Assembly: GCA_002633005.1 (NCBI GenBank)
Contig: NMRA01000092.1
Coordinates: forward strand, 235,559 to 299,558
Origin: Phoronis australis
Lineage: Eukaryota; Phoronida; Phoronidae
Length of the DNA stretch: 64,000 nucleotides
Reading direction: 5' to 3'
Below the pieces are notes generated by a model. It was given only the letters and a program-made list of their open reading frames with translations. It had not been told where the DNA came from and made no database searches. Positions 13,879-25,700 of the stretch are shown here, piece by piece. Numbering within the stretch: position 1 is the stretch's first letter; each line of letters begins with the position of its first letter. Position numbers and translations under genes: made by a program.

Positions 13879-14099
13879 CAGTGGCAGATCTACGTTTTCA
13901 GTAGGGGAGGGGGGGTTAGGATTCGAGTGAATCCGAGGCGCGAGTACGTAGCGCCGAGCGGAAGGAAAGTCGGGACATTTTTTGTGGTTTTTAGTAGCTG
14001 ATTTCATTTTTCTTGTGAAATTTATTTCAATTTTTATTTTTGATCCTGTCCCGAGGGGGTTTGAACCCCCTGAACCCCCTTCTTTAGATCCGCCTCTGT
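13879..14099. mobile_element. Related element with GGCAGATCTACGTTTTCAGT head
   Basis: Begins CAGTGGCAGATCTACGTTTT and ends TAGATCCGCCTCTG, an inverted-repeat pair. The interior is G-rich, then has GCGCGAGTACGTAGCGCCGAG. Relatives occur at about 30503-30634 (opposite orientation) and 40451-40538. A 148-codon frame on the - strand crosses this element; it is treated as a by-product of the repeat. Confidence 0.65.
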
Positions 14100-14334
14100 G
14101 TATACACATCATCGTTCGAGTTCAGAAATAAATATATCAAAATTCCGGTTCGTTTTACCCGATTGCCATATTTGCATTGCATTCCCCCATTTTTCGCCAC
14201 TGCTTTTATGACCTTGGCTATTTCAACAGAATGTGTGTTGGTTTCTCACTTTCCACGCAGTGCAAGTATGAGCTACACCTCGTCCCGTAAAGCTGACTAA
14301 AAAACGACCGAATTGGACCTTTAACTCTCAACTG

Positions 14335-14998
14335 AAGTTTACGTCACGGGCAATGTGTAGATGCGCCGTTACCATGGACACCAATTTTTTGTAATCTATA
14401 CCAGAGTAGCATGAAGGGAACTCTGTCAAACGCCTTCGAAAAGTCGACAAAAGCACAATTAAAACGATCCCCGGGCTTAGTGATATATTTTTGGCACATG
14501 GCCTGAAGCGTGAACATTTGGTCCTGAGTGCAATAGCCCTTGCGGAATCCCGCCTGTGATTCACGAAGTTCGTCATTTGCCTCAGCCTAGGTGCTAAGGC
14601 GGTTGTTCAAAAGTGAATAGCTTTCCTGCTGCTGAAAACAATGAGATACTTCTATAATTGTTCTCATCTTCAGTGTTACCCTGTTGAAATATAGGAGCAA
14701 TTGTTGCGTCACAAAAGCCATGTGGGTAGTGACCTGTAGCGAGAATTACATTGAAAAGCAGTTCCAATGCATGAACAATAACTACCCTTGTACTCTTCAA
14801 CATTTCAAACACAACATGATCAATGCCGGCTGCTTTGCCGTTTGGAAGATCCATTATAGCGCAGTCAATTTTCTCAGTGGGTAAATTTTCGTCACAAGCA
14901 TCACAATAATTGTCATGATATTCTTGTTGCCTTGCGACCACATTTGACATAGTGTCGCTCGGTTCCATCCGTTCATTGAGCAACAAATTAAAACACAT
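14335..14998 (-). pseudogene. Decayed non-LTR retrotransposon reverse transcriptase fragment
   Basis: Two - strand frames read as adjacent parts of a reverse transcriptase. The upstream part (about 14998-14594) contains PNGKAAGIDHVVFEMLK, an IAPIFQQGN block and NYRSISL, the usual LPNGKAxGxDxIPxExLK and PIxKKGd..NYRPISL region of LINE enzymes. The next part (about 14590-14335) contains SQAGFRKGYCTQDQ and CAFVDFSKAFDRVP, the palm block with the first catalytic Asp. The parts are in different frames, stops follow, and the YADD block was not found. It is a dead fragment, 3' and 5' truncated, with no nearby endonuclease domain seen. Confidence 0.85.
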
Positions 14999-15197
14999 GT
15001 ATGCTTAATTGTAAACTAAGCAACTCAAAAATGCCCAAGAATCATTGAATCAAAACAGCTCAGTGTTCTCACAGCTGTTAGTGATGACTTGTTCACCGTG
15101 TAGTCGATCGTTATTCGCCGTGTTGTCTTTTTGCTGTCAATTCTTCTTCATTTTTCTTTTGCCTGATGATGCTCTTAAGTAAGCGTGAAATTTGAAA

Positions 15198-15444
15198 CAT
15201 GCGCGCACCCAGGGGGGCCTCGGGGGGCTCGAACGAGCCCCACATTTGGCGAAGTGGGTAAAAAGGTCCGCCTGAGAGAAACGAAAAGTACGAGAAAATG
15301 AGACATAAGTCCACTAAAAAGGCGCTGACGCACAGTTCACAGACCTGAAGGTGGTACCTTTTTTTAGTTCTCCCGCTTTTTTGTTAACAAAAGGTTCACT
15401 TTGTCAAAGATTCGAGCCCGTATTAAAGACTGGGTGCGCGCATG
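15198..15444. mobile_element. MITE-like element with CATGCGCGCACCCA ends
   Basis: The left end reads CATGCGCGCACCCAGG and the right end CTGGGTGCGCGCATG, a near-perfect terminal inverted repeat. A second member lies at 23606-23816 and shares interior sequence in the opposite orientation (GGGTAAAAAGnTCCGCCTnAGAGAAAC). No coding capacity. Confidence 0.8.
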
Positions 15445-15962
15445 TGAACTATAAGTTTTTGCCAGCTGCGCTGGTTGTAAGATTTTGGATAATACTTCGT
15501 CCAAGAAGAAATATTGATAATAATAATACATAATGTTAATGCTCAACTTCAAACCGAACCTGTCTGTTTTGTGACGCTTCGATAGATTGCGTATAAAAGA
15601 GTAGAGATATGTTTTCTCCTTGGATTTAGTTGAGGCTGGTATGAGTTTCGTTGTACAAGTTTTCGGTAGTGTCCGCCTGTATTGCATTACTTGTTCGTAC
15701 ATTGAACTTGTATTTTCGTAGCATTTGCCTCTATTTTGCTTATTGGCGTTTGGTATTTTTCAGTCCTCTACTGTTTTGTAACCTGGTGGCAAATGAAATT
15801 CTGCAAAGAAATGTGTTTGCACCAAAATGTTTTATTTAACTCTCGGTAAATTACGATATTAACAAGCAAATAAAGTTTTCTTAAAATAGTACAAAATATC
15901 ACGGGTTTAATATATTTTTGCGCTAATTACATACAAAATGATAATTAGTTAAGGACCTGAGT

Positions 15963-16211
15963 TCCGTTCCATCAAAACTGACTTAGCTAAGACAAATCTA
16001 ATAAATTTTAGTGAATTTTAAAATAAAAGTTAAATTTGTCTCAAAATCAAATCAAGAAAGAGATCTTACGTCTGACTTAAGTGAATGACCTAAGTTTTGT
16101 CTTAATTTTTAACTAACTTTCCAAATGTGGAAGTTTCAAAGTTTGGAAGTTAAGACAAATCTTAGACTTAAGTCAAAAGTTAACTTAAGTCAGTTTCTTG
16201 GAACAGGCTCC
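15963..16211. mobile_element. MITE-like element, CCTGTTCCAAGAAACTG family, second copy
   Basis: The right end reads GTCAGTTTCTTGGAACAGG, the complement of the head of the 8.4 kb copy; the left end is diverged (GTTCCATCAAAACTGACTTA). Interior TTAAGTC/GACTTAAG motifs match the other copy. Confidence 0.65.
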
Positions 16212-16226
16212 TGCTCACGAAAGTAA

Positions 16227-16351
16227 TATTTGGTGGCAATAGTCTGATATAACGTGCCCGTATTTTGAGAACCAGTTTGATGCCCATTATTTAGTGGAGA
16301 AAACTGGTTCTCCAAATTCGGCACGTTACATCATACTATTACCATATTTGG
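16227..16351. repeat. Hairpin element downstream of the Dispatched-like gene
   Basis: The left arm contains GGCAATAGTCTGATATAACG and GAGAACCAGTTT; the right arm contains AAACTGGTTCTC and CGTTACATCATACTATTACC. Each pairs with its partner with few mismatches over two blocks. This looks like a very small inverted-repeat transposon. It lies beyond the likely poly(A) signal at 16445-16450 and so is probably outside the transcript. Confidence 0.65.
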
Positions 16352-16444
16352 TTACTATTACAGTTGGTATAAATAAATAAACTAAATGAATCACTCATAG
16401 ACTTACACTAAATACATGTTTAGATAAATGTAAACTCTTACATT

Positions 16445-16450
16445 TTTATT
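16445..16450 (-). promoter_or_regulatory. Possible poly(A) signal of the Dispatched-like gene
   Basis: TTTATT on the + strand is AATAAA on the - strand, about 270 bases after the stop codon at 16721. The motif alone is weak evidence in AT-rich DNA; the distance is plausible. Confidence 0.35.
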
Positions 16451-16548
16451 TAATTGTAAGAATATCTATCACGATAATTCTTCACAAATTTGGCAGACTC
16501 ATTCATTTGGTTAACACTAACATTAATTCCACTTGATTGTCTTCACCA

Positions 16549-16630
16549 GGTCGACCGGCTAAGATATCTGATTGGTCCATAAGCCGGAACTCGTCATCGC
16601 GAACCAATCAGATGTCTTAGGCGGTTGACC
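16549..16630. repeat. Hairpin in the probable 3' UTR of the Dispatched-like gene
   Basis: The arms GGTCGACCGGCTAAGATATC and GATGTCTTAGGCGGTTGACC, together with the inner pair TGATTGGT and ACCAATCA, form a stem of nearly 30 bases with a roughly 26-base loop. It falls between the stop codon (16721) and the candidate poly(A) signal (16445). It would therefore be in the mRNA if that signal is used. Confidence 0.65.
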
Positions 16631-16720
16631 CCGCGAAATTGGCTAAGCCAATGAAAGCGCATGAACCAAAGCCTAATAACTTCGCATGACTGTAAAAGAG
16701 GCTCAAGTTTTGAATATTCC

Positions 16721-19700
16721 TCAATTATTTTGTTCACTCCTTGCCACACTGCTTTCATTATAAGCTTGGTTAGCAAAGAATGTGGGTTGGTCGGTAACTT
16801 TCCTTTTCTTACACTCGCACATATAGCGTTTAAGTTTTACATAAAAAGGCCTGATGGAGCCTTGGTTGCCTTCGGGGCCAAATGTACAAAGGAGTGCTGA
16901 GAACAGAAACAGGGACATCAACATGGAAAAACCTATGGTGCAAAATATAAACATGCCAAATTGCATGAAGAACAGAATTTCAGCAAAGAACATGAAGAAA
17001 GAAGCTCCTAGAGTGGTGAAAGCGCCGGAGATGATGGAAATTCCGACCTTCATCAGGGCGTCGCGTGTTCGCTCATGACGTGTTGGCGAAGTGGAGAGAT
17101 GATAGGCCTCGGCTAGGTGGACGATGTAGTCAACAGACAGCCCAACTACCAAACAGAGGTTAAGCGACTCCAAAAGCTAAAGGGAACAAAAACATGGTTG
17201 AAGACTAATCACAAATACAATAATGTCCAATCTGCCTTTCCCTCGGGTTGTCTGAAGAATTAATAGCCAGTGTCAAAATCTCGCAAGGAATTACAAAGAA
17301 ATTTAGTTGTACGACACAGCACGTTTAGATGCAAATGTTACGCCAAATCCTTGCCGAACTAATAAACATCAACTTGGCGACAGTGCTGGATGCATTTACG
17401 GAATCAATGAGCTTTATTCGGTCGGAGGCTTTGTCATGTGAACATTGGGAACGGTAAATTGCCATATAGAAAAAAAAAACAAAGGATTTCAGTACTCAGA
17501 ACGTGAACCAAAAGATGGTTTTCGTAGATGACGCTACATGTAACTTTACAGAATTGTAACATTCGCCTGAAAAGTTTTGCTTCAATTCATATGTTCTGCG
17601 TTCACGCTTGGTCTACAGTACCATTAGAAAGACACGTTGTATGCAACGCTGATGTTAAGAACTTATGCAGCGGCGGCAGGGCCGTGGAATGCTGAAAAAT
17701 TATGCAACAATAAAACAGCTATTGTATTAGTGCCTGATGGCAACTGGTTCTGTTGAACGCGCGTGAACAGAAAGCGACTCACCCCCAGCTTCCAACCGCC
17801 AATGGGAATGACAGCAATGACGAAAGCACTGACGCAGCCCAACACCAGAGTTGACAAGATGGCGATAATGATGTTAAGCGTTCCTATGAATATTATGACG
17901 AAGGACAGGGCAAGACCTATGCCGATTCCTAGTACTCCTTGTCGAGCCAGTGACTGTAACGGCAAAGTTCACCTGATTATCACAGAGAAGCAGCTGTGAC
18001 TAGCCGTGTGGGTTCGGTAACGTTCATTGCCCCAAAACGCCTTATGCAAGCATTTACTCCTAGACGCTGTACGTTCTTTCCTCCACACCAATTTCGAAAT
18101 GTCGGCGGAGAAACCTACTCATTGCTGCACCACGTAACAAGAAGATTTGTGCGTCTTTCTAGTCTTTGCAAACATTCGCCATTGTTTTGTAACATTGACA
18201 AGAGCAAATGAGCTATATCGTTCTACAATATTAATCTGATCGAACATTTTCATTACGCGAACTATGACAGTTCTAATGAGCGTTACTGAATTTGCCTTTT
18301 TCGGTCACTCGCCTGCCATTATATGGCTGCATCCGTGGGACATCTATTTTCTGGCAGTCTTGAAATCCTGCCCGAGATATAACGCCTTTAAAGATCAAAC
18401 CCTCACTTCCCCCCGTTGTTTGTGCTGGAGAAAGTATTCCACAATGAGTTATCATTTCTGCAATTTTTGTGACTGGTTCGTTCCGCACTCACTACCGGTG
18501 TCTCGAAATATTTGTTCCACCGCCTATAACGCATCCCACCTCGAGGGTTGAGGCTTGTCTCGTCCATAGGAAGGGTCCTATTGAAAATTTGTAAATGAGG
18601 TAGAGATACCAAGGTGAGGCATCTCTTGGAGCGAACTCCAGTTGAGAAAGTTTCAAGACTTACCTGCTGTACCATGTACCAATCCCATCGACCTGAAGTC
18701 TGCCAACCATTTCTAAGAGGCAATGGCATAGTCTTCATCTGAAAACAAGAGTCGACGTGCCACTTCATGTTCAACGTAACAGCAAATCAAGGTTTATACT
18801 TAGGTTAAAAGTTTTATAACAATCACAATGCGTGTCTAAACACAGATTTTCAAAAAGCAGCAGGGCCCCAGCTTTAAGGTGTTGATAATGGGAGTTGCAG
18901 CCATTGTGACTAGTGGACATATATGAACAAGGATCGCTTACCTTAGCGTTGATAAAGTCTTCCCATTTCTCCATCAGCGCGATTCCTTTCTGCAACAACA
19001 GCTGTCGTGATGTTTCATATGTGGTGATCTTAATTCCCGCAAATTTGGCTTTGGTTTGGTAAAATTCATCAGAAGAATCGACTGGAAAGCCAGTAGATTA
19101 CACGGTTAACAGATATTCGAATTGAGCTTGTTTGTCAATATTATATTGAGGGTTACACTAAAACACTTTGACATTAATATAGAACAGGGGTCATATGGTC
19201 AAAAATGACGTCTCGTCTCTGTCTTCAAGTTTTTAAGAAATATCTGAGACTGGCACGTGGCGATTTTACCAGAAGTCGACAGGTTCACAAATGAAATTAA
19301 ACTTTAAAATGAGTAATGATCGATAATTAGTAACATGTAGCAACAAACCGTAATTCTTGTGCAGATTGGTTCTTCCTATTCTGCGAAGGCCAACGTAATT
19401 CTTAGCCGAGGAGATTTCGTCATTTTCAGTGTCAGTGAATGAAAGCGTCCCATGCCCACGTTTTATCCAATATTGATAGGCAACCTAGCGTCAGAAAAAT
19501 GGCGCAATATTGTATTTGCAAAGACAAACATTGAACTATATATTTTTGTGACGGACAACATGGTAACAGTATTATGCCTCAAGAAAATTCGTGTTATTCG
19601 ATGAGGTAAACAAAAACGAAACACGAGTTGTTAGAGATGACATGATTCACGGCGATATTTAAAAGCAGAAAGGCTAAAAATTGCTGGGAAGCAGACATTG

Positions 19701-22700
19701 AATTTCATCGAACTTTACACAGGGAAGGTTGACATCTATTTCCTCACACCTTTCCCGCTTGCGCTAACACTTTCACCTCCCCCAGTCGTCACTACTCGTT
19801 TAGCTCGCCCTCACCTCGCGTTACTTTTTCCATTATTTGCTCACGGCTGCAAATTACTGGGTAGCTTTTTACCTAAGGTTTAACCCGGCACATGCTTATG
19901 ACATAAACCAGATAATACATAGAGAAACAATTTTGCTTGTTAACAAAATTCAAAAATGTTCAATCTATAGATCAGTCCAGTACCTCAAATGGTCTTGAGA
20001 TGTAGTCCATAGCGTCAGACCTGAACACGTCTGGTGAAACTCTAACGAGCTCTTCAAGATTCTTACGAGTGATGGGAATAGAGATGGACACGTTCGGATG
20101 TGTAGAACTCAGGTTCTGAAATTTTAAATTGTAAGTAAGTTAAAGGAATATGCAAGATTCGATTGCCTACAATTCAGTGGGAATGTAACCTTATGATGCT
20201 GCCTAATTACTAACATCACCAATCGAGTGCTTAGTATGTGTATTTGGTTTCGTATCGCTCACAACTGAAATCCGCCAAAACTGATGACTATATAAATGCT
20301 TTCAACAAAATGTCGTTGCGCATCTTTGAGAATTAAACTGTCAACGGCAAACATTTTCAGGGGGTCGCCGGGCATTTTGGTCGTGTTTACTTTGATTGCG
20401 TGTTGCTGTACAAATTGAACAAACACGCGATCCTTTGGAGAAATTGGTAGATTTCCACAACAGACCTGCTCCACATTTCATCCAGGTCCCTAATTTTTAG
20501 TAGCCTCCACGTGGAACGCCGTGTATGTATGCAAAATGAATTGTGGGAAATTGCGCTATTGACAGCAAAACAAATTTTTCAGTTAACAACTGGAGAAAAC
20601 GAATTTCCCATAATTTGTAGTTTTCAACATACACGAGGGGGCCTATAAAGAGGTCCATGAGAAGCTCAGGCTACCGGAACGACACGGCTGCCGCACCCAT
20701 CAACATAGTTCCTTCACCAACATACATATGGCTCACGAGACGGTACAAATTTATGACTAGTGTTGCAGCCATGTTGCTCGGGTAGTCTGCAAGGTACACA
20801 TCGTTTGTGTATCCATGTTATATAACTACGAACACATTGTCATGAAAAACATTTTGAAATAATACAGCTGTCATGTTTTAACTTAAAAGTAGCTAGAATT
20901 AAGAGAATTATATGATTCATTTCGACTGTCTTTCCTTTTCTGTCATGCCAGAAACTGAACTCTCACCTTAAAGAACCTGTTCATGTCATCAATAAAACAA
21001 TCCACGTCATTCTGTGACAGGTCATCTGGGTCCGCCCGGATATGCAAATTGTCTTTTTGGCGTCCTGTCATGTTTTTGAGCTCATGGCAAAAATTCTGAA
21101 AGTACACGCGCAAACACGATTTTCAGACGAAGACACCATATAGCTCAAGATCCCAAAACTTGCCCGGCGTTTGGCACCAAAGCACAAGAACACACGGCAA
21201 CAAATGATACTTTTACGCCGCGCGATTGTGCGGCTACTTCTATCGCCTGGAAAATGTTACCGATTTGCACTGCGTAAGTATAAGGCCAAAAAAACCACAA
21301 CTGGTCTGGTCTCTGTTTTTTCTTTTGAAAATCAAATTGACATTTCTTAGTTGCTCACCTTTTCAAAAAATAAAATCCACCCGAGACGAACAAAAAGATG
21401 CGGGGTCTGTTTTTTTATATGCGCTAACTGCGAAGCGATACCGAAGCTAGTTTACAGTGAAACAACACATGTAGTTGAGATAAAAGGTCATACATATTAC
21501 GACAAACTAAACTACTACAGATATCAGTAATTACAAAAGTTATATAACATGTTGCACTGTAAAGGTGGGTGACAATCTGCGAAACAATATGCGGAAGAAT
21601 AACAGCAACACCGGGACAGCGACATGTGAAATTTGAGGATAACAGGGAAAGGATGAAAATTGGTTTGAGGGAGGGAGGGAAAGAGAAATTGAGTGAAAAA
21701 TGAAAGTTGGAGAGAATTGTGGACGATGGCCCAGTGTTGCAACAAGACAAAGAGATCACGTGGTACAATTAAACCAATAATCGTAAAACAAAGAGGGTCA
21801 CTGACCTGAGAATCCAAACAATATGATAATGAGGAGGAGGCAGTATAGCTTACATAAAATAATTTAATACTTAAATAATTTTTATATGCGCTAACTGCGA
21901 AGCGATACCGAAGCTAGTTTACAGTGAAACAACACATGTAGTTGAGATAAAAGGTCATATATATTATGACAAACTAAACTACTACAGATATCGGTAATTA
22001 CAAAAGTTATATAACATGTTGCACTGTAAAGGTGGGTGACAATCTGCCACAGATGCAGCAGAAAGATGCATCCGCCCACCCATCGTTTGGCGTCATGGCG
22101 TCTCAAACCTTGCTCACCTTTGCTTACGTTTGGGCAGATTTTCAAAAAATAACACATTGCTGAAATTGATGCGGGCGGGCGTTTTTGTTGGTGAACACAG
22201 GTCTCAAAATAAGTATGGATAGAGACCAAAAGCAACTACGATTTTTTGTCCTATAAGTAAATATATAATCAGGTGAGCAAATTTAAGTGAAAGTACCATA
22301 CGTACCAATAGAGCTACTTGACTCTCCGGTGAGTCAAGAGTAAATGCAGTGTCCCAAACTGTTTTTCCTTCACACCAGTTATAAGGGTCCCAGCGCCTAA
22401 CCGGGCAATCCGATCTGTCTTGCAGGCCCAAACCCCAGAATACCTCCACGGAGACTTTCCTATCGCCACTGTTTTCCATGAATGCTTCACTTATTTTGGT
22501 CCTGGCCACTTCAAACACGTTGTGCGAACGGAAGACTTTGATCTTTAAAATAACAAAACATGACCTACACTGCAATGAACCCGCCTTCTGTCAAAAACAA
22601 CTTTTAATTTGACCGCTTAGTGTCGTATTTTCCCTTGATACTCAGATTGTAAAGGATTTCTGGAGATGGAAAGAACCAGAGGTTCGTTATTGTCTAAGAC

Positions 22701-25700
22701 CTGGAACATGGATTATGAAAATCACCTAAGACCTGGAACATGGTTTATGAAAATCACCTGACTAAAAGGTAACTGTAAACCTTATTTAGCAGGTCGCACT
22801 GATGTGCAAATGTCTTATTTTAATAAATTCTGTTAGCTGTAACCCCTACAAAGTATACATTTTCTGAAAGGTGAATCAATTTCCTAACAAAATTATTACT
22901 TTTATTTACTTGTCGTTATTTTTTCACAAAATGTCCATTTTTGTATTTTTTTTACTTTGAACAGAATCATTTTGAAAATTCTGTTTCTCCAATCAACTGG
23001 TCTTTTGTAAACGTGTTGATAACGGCATTTTCGAGGGAAAAGTGTCTCTGATTTTTGAAATAAGTCTTAGTATTTTAATTATGTACTTTTTAGAGTATTT
23101 TGAGCAAAAACTGCTGTATTCTTGATTTTTTGAAGGCTTCGTTTTCAAACACTGTGGGCTGAACTAGGTCAACGTGGCTTTCTCGAGGGTTGGTGCAAGG
23201 TGGACGTGGTGTAAATAAAATACAGAACCGAAACATGGAGAATTTTCGAAGGGCACTGTAAGAAATACCGAGAGAATTGTGCTACGAGGTTAGTCGAGAA
23301 TTGACCGAGCTCAGATTTATAGCCATGATTTCATGTTTCTACAAAAATTTGGTCTTACACTTCCACTTCAGATGCTAAAAATGTTTAGCCAAGTACGTAT
23401 GAGCGCATCTCAGTCTAGATTAACATAAATTATCTCAGTCTTACATATATTCTCAAACACTTTGCACTTTTGCTTTGGTGAGCTTTAATTGTTTTTCAGA
23501 AGCATTTGCTCGCAGCATAAGACAAAATTTCAGTCTCAAGATCACGTACTAACGAAATGCCAATCCTACCCGTGTCCAGAAATTCCTTCAATCTACTGTA
23601 CAGAAGCATGCGCGCACCCAGCCTAAAAAGTAGGGGGGTGGGTTCGAATTTTTGTGAATGTGGACTTTTTAAAAAAAGGGTCTGTTCAGTGCTATGAATT
23701 GTACATTTTAGTGGACTGTTGTCCCGTTTTCTACTTTTTCGGACTTTTTGTTTCTCTGAGGCGGACTTTTTACCCATTTCGAGCTACCCCCCAACCTTCC
23801 TGGGTGCGCACATGCAGAAGTCAGAAATGTGAATAAGGAATAGTACGAGAAGACGGTAAGCGGGGACCGTCTAAATCAATTAGTTTGGCGTGTCTGTTGG
23901 CGGGAAATGGCGGATTCAATGGACCTTTAAGGATTGACAGGGATGTCTTCGAACGACTCTCATTGGGAAAAAGCAATATTCAAGGGAAATCAACGGGAAA
24001 ATTTATGCAGAAATACCAATGAATTCAAGTCGGCCCACAATCTAAATGTGAGAAATTATGAAAGTTAAAAATTAGCAATTAAATTGTAAATAGATAAATG
24101 GGGACTTCGGTGCGATGATCATTTGATACATGCATCTATAATAGGAACATAACACATTGTTAAAACCATTGCATTTTTTTCAACCATTTCTCAATAATTG
24201 TTCGTTTTGAGTTACCAGTCTCAAATTGTTCCTTAGTTAAATTTAAGGCGAATTGAGGAATTCGAAGAACTGGCAGAAAGTTGTTGCTTGAGATTGGGCT
24301 CTATGAGTTGCCTAGTTACGGATCTCATTTCATGCATTTCAAGGAATAGCGAAGTGTCAGTTCTATCGATACCTAAAAATCATTTCTCATTTGATCAAGG
24401 AACACGTTGGCGCCAACAAGCAATAAGTAAGCTAAACTTTTCTTCTTAGACGGAACATAGGTTTGAACCACTTTAACGATAGCTATTTTCTGTCATTTAT
24501 CCACGGTGGAATCATTGCTCAATATTTCTGAACGAACGGTAACCCTCGAAAGCAAGATTTACACGAAACCCCCTATGCGTAAATAATAGACGGTTTTCGC
24601 CTACCTGATTGTTGTTGTCACTCTCCAGTATGGAACAAAAGTAGATAGCGCCAGCCGTTAAACCGATACATACAGAAATGATTATCCACTTGGCAATTTT
24701 GTGCGAGACAAAATTGAAAAAGTATCCGCCGAAGAATCCAGATATAAGAGTGACTTTGGATCGTTTACGTTCTTCTTCTCCGCCGGAGGATTTTTGAAGA
24801 TTCTCGGTTGATTCGTTGCGGCGAAATGCATCGTCGTCTTCTTCGTAAGACAACGAACCTGCTTCCTGTTTCAGACAGCAGCAAGACCGACAACAGCAAC
24901 ATACGTTCTTTTCAAAGTAGAGATGATGCGTGATGACAACCGTTGGGAAAAATACAATGACCGAAATATAGTTCACCAGAATTGTTGTGCCTGCAAATAC
25001 CCCAAATGCCGACACAGAAAGAAGAGGTGAAAACCCGCTCACGAAGAAAGCTACCATGGTGGTCAATGACGTAACCAACATGGTTAAAGCCGCTCGTCGG
25101 AAACATTCCGATAAACGTTGTTCCAAAGTAAACGAAGGTTTATCAAGCAAACGCCACGTGTCGATGAAAACAAAAATGTCGTCTGCACCAACACCTAACA
25201 CAATAAAAATGGCCAACACATTGAATATGCCAAAGAACTTGAAATCAAAAACGAGATTATACACAAGGTTGCCGGCGACGAAACAGGTAACAACACTCAA
25301 TAGACCCCATCCGGTTATCCACAGCGAAGACGACTGGAACCACATGAAGAAGAATATGAACAAAACGCTTCCCATAAGCCAATACCAGTCTTTGAACACT
25401 TGCCTGAACGCTTCTTGGTAGTACAAATTATTTCCCAAAAATACGAAGCGTAAATCATCGAGACCTTTTCGGTAATGGTTTTTAAACCTAGGCACCAGAT
25501 CTTTGTAAGCCCAGTTTTGCCATATTTTCATTTCCTCTGCTCTGGACTTTTCCCATCGATCAAGAAATTCAGGATACGGACGGCCATAGTAGAGAAAGGA
25601 ACGAGTGATGTCTGACTTAACAGACGAGTTTGTTATTGTAGCGTTCGAGCTAAGGAAATACTTGACCGTATCGCGGTGTTTTTCATGCCAGTAGGCTTTT

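Larger units (their letters stand above)
6152..14320. other. Intergenic stretch without a recognised gene
   Basis: No reading frame here looks like a conserved protein. It begins with the mutase 3' UTR; an AATAAA-type signal lies near 7009. Around 6230-6390 a diverged member of a dispersed family recurs near 39540-39720, 43180-43350 and 57530-57710 (shared phrase GCCATTTTCGAAT followed by CAATnAGGGAT). A T-rich ATTTATTT tract spans about 7410-7450. Named elements inside the stretch are listed separately. Confidence 0.6.

Noticed and set aside
13666-14112. 148-codon - strand frame
   Set aside because: It runs through an interspersed element (13879-14099) whose G- and C-rich interior lacks stops; its translation follows the repeat, not a conserved protein.
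24987-25421. 144-codon + strand frame
   Set aside because: Antisense shadow of the large exon of the Dispatched-like gene.
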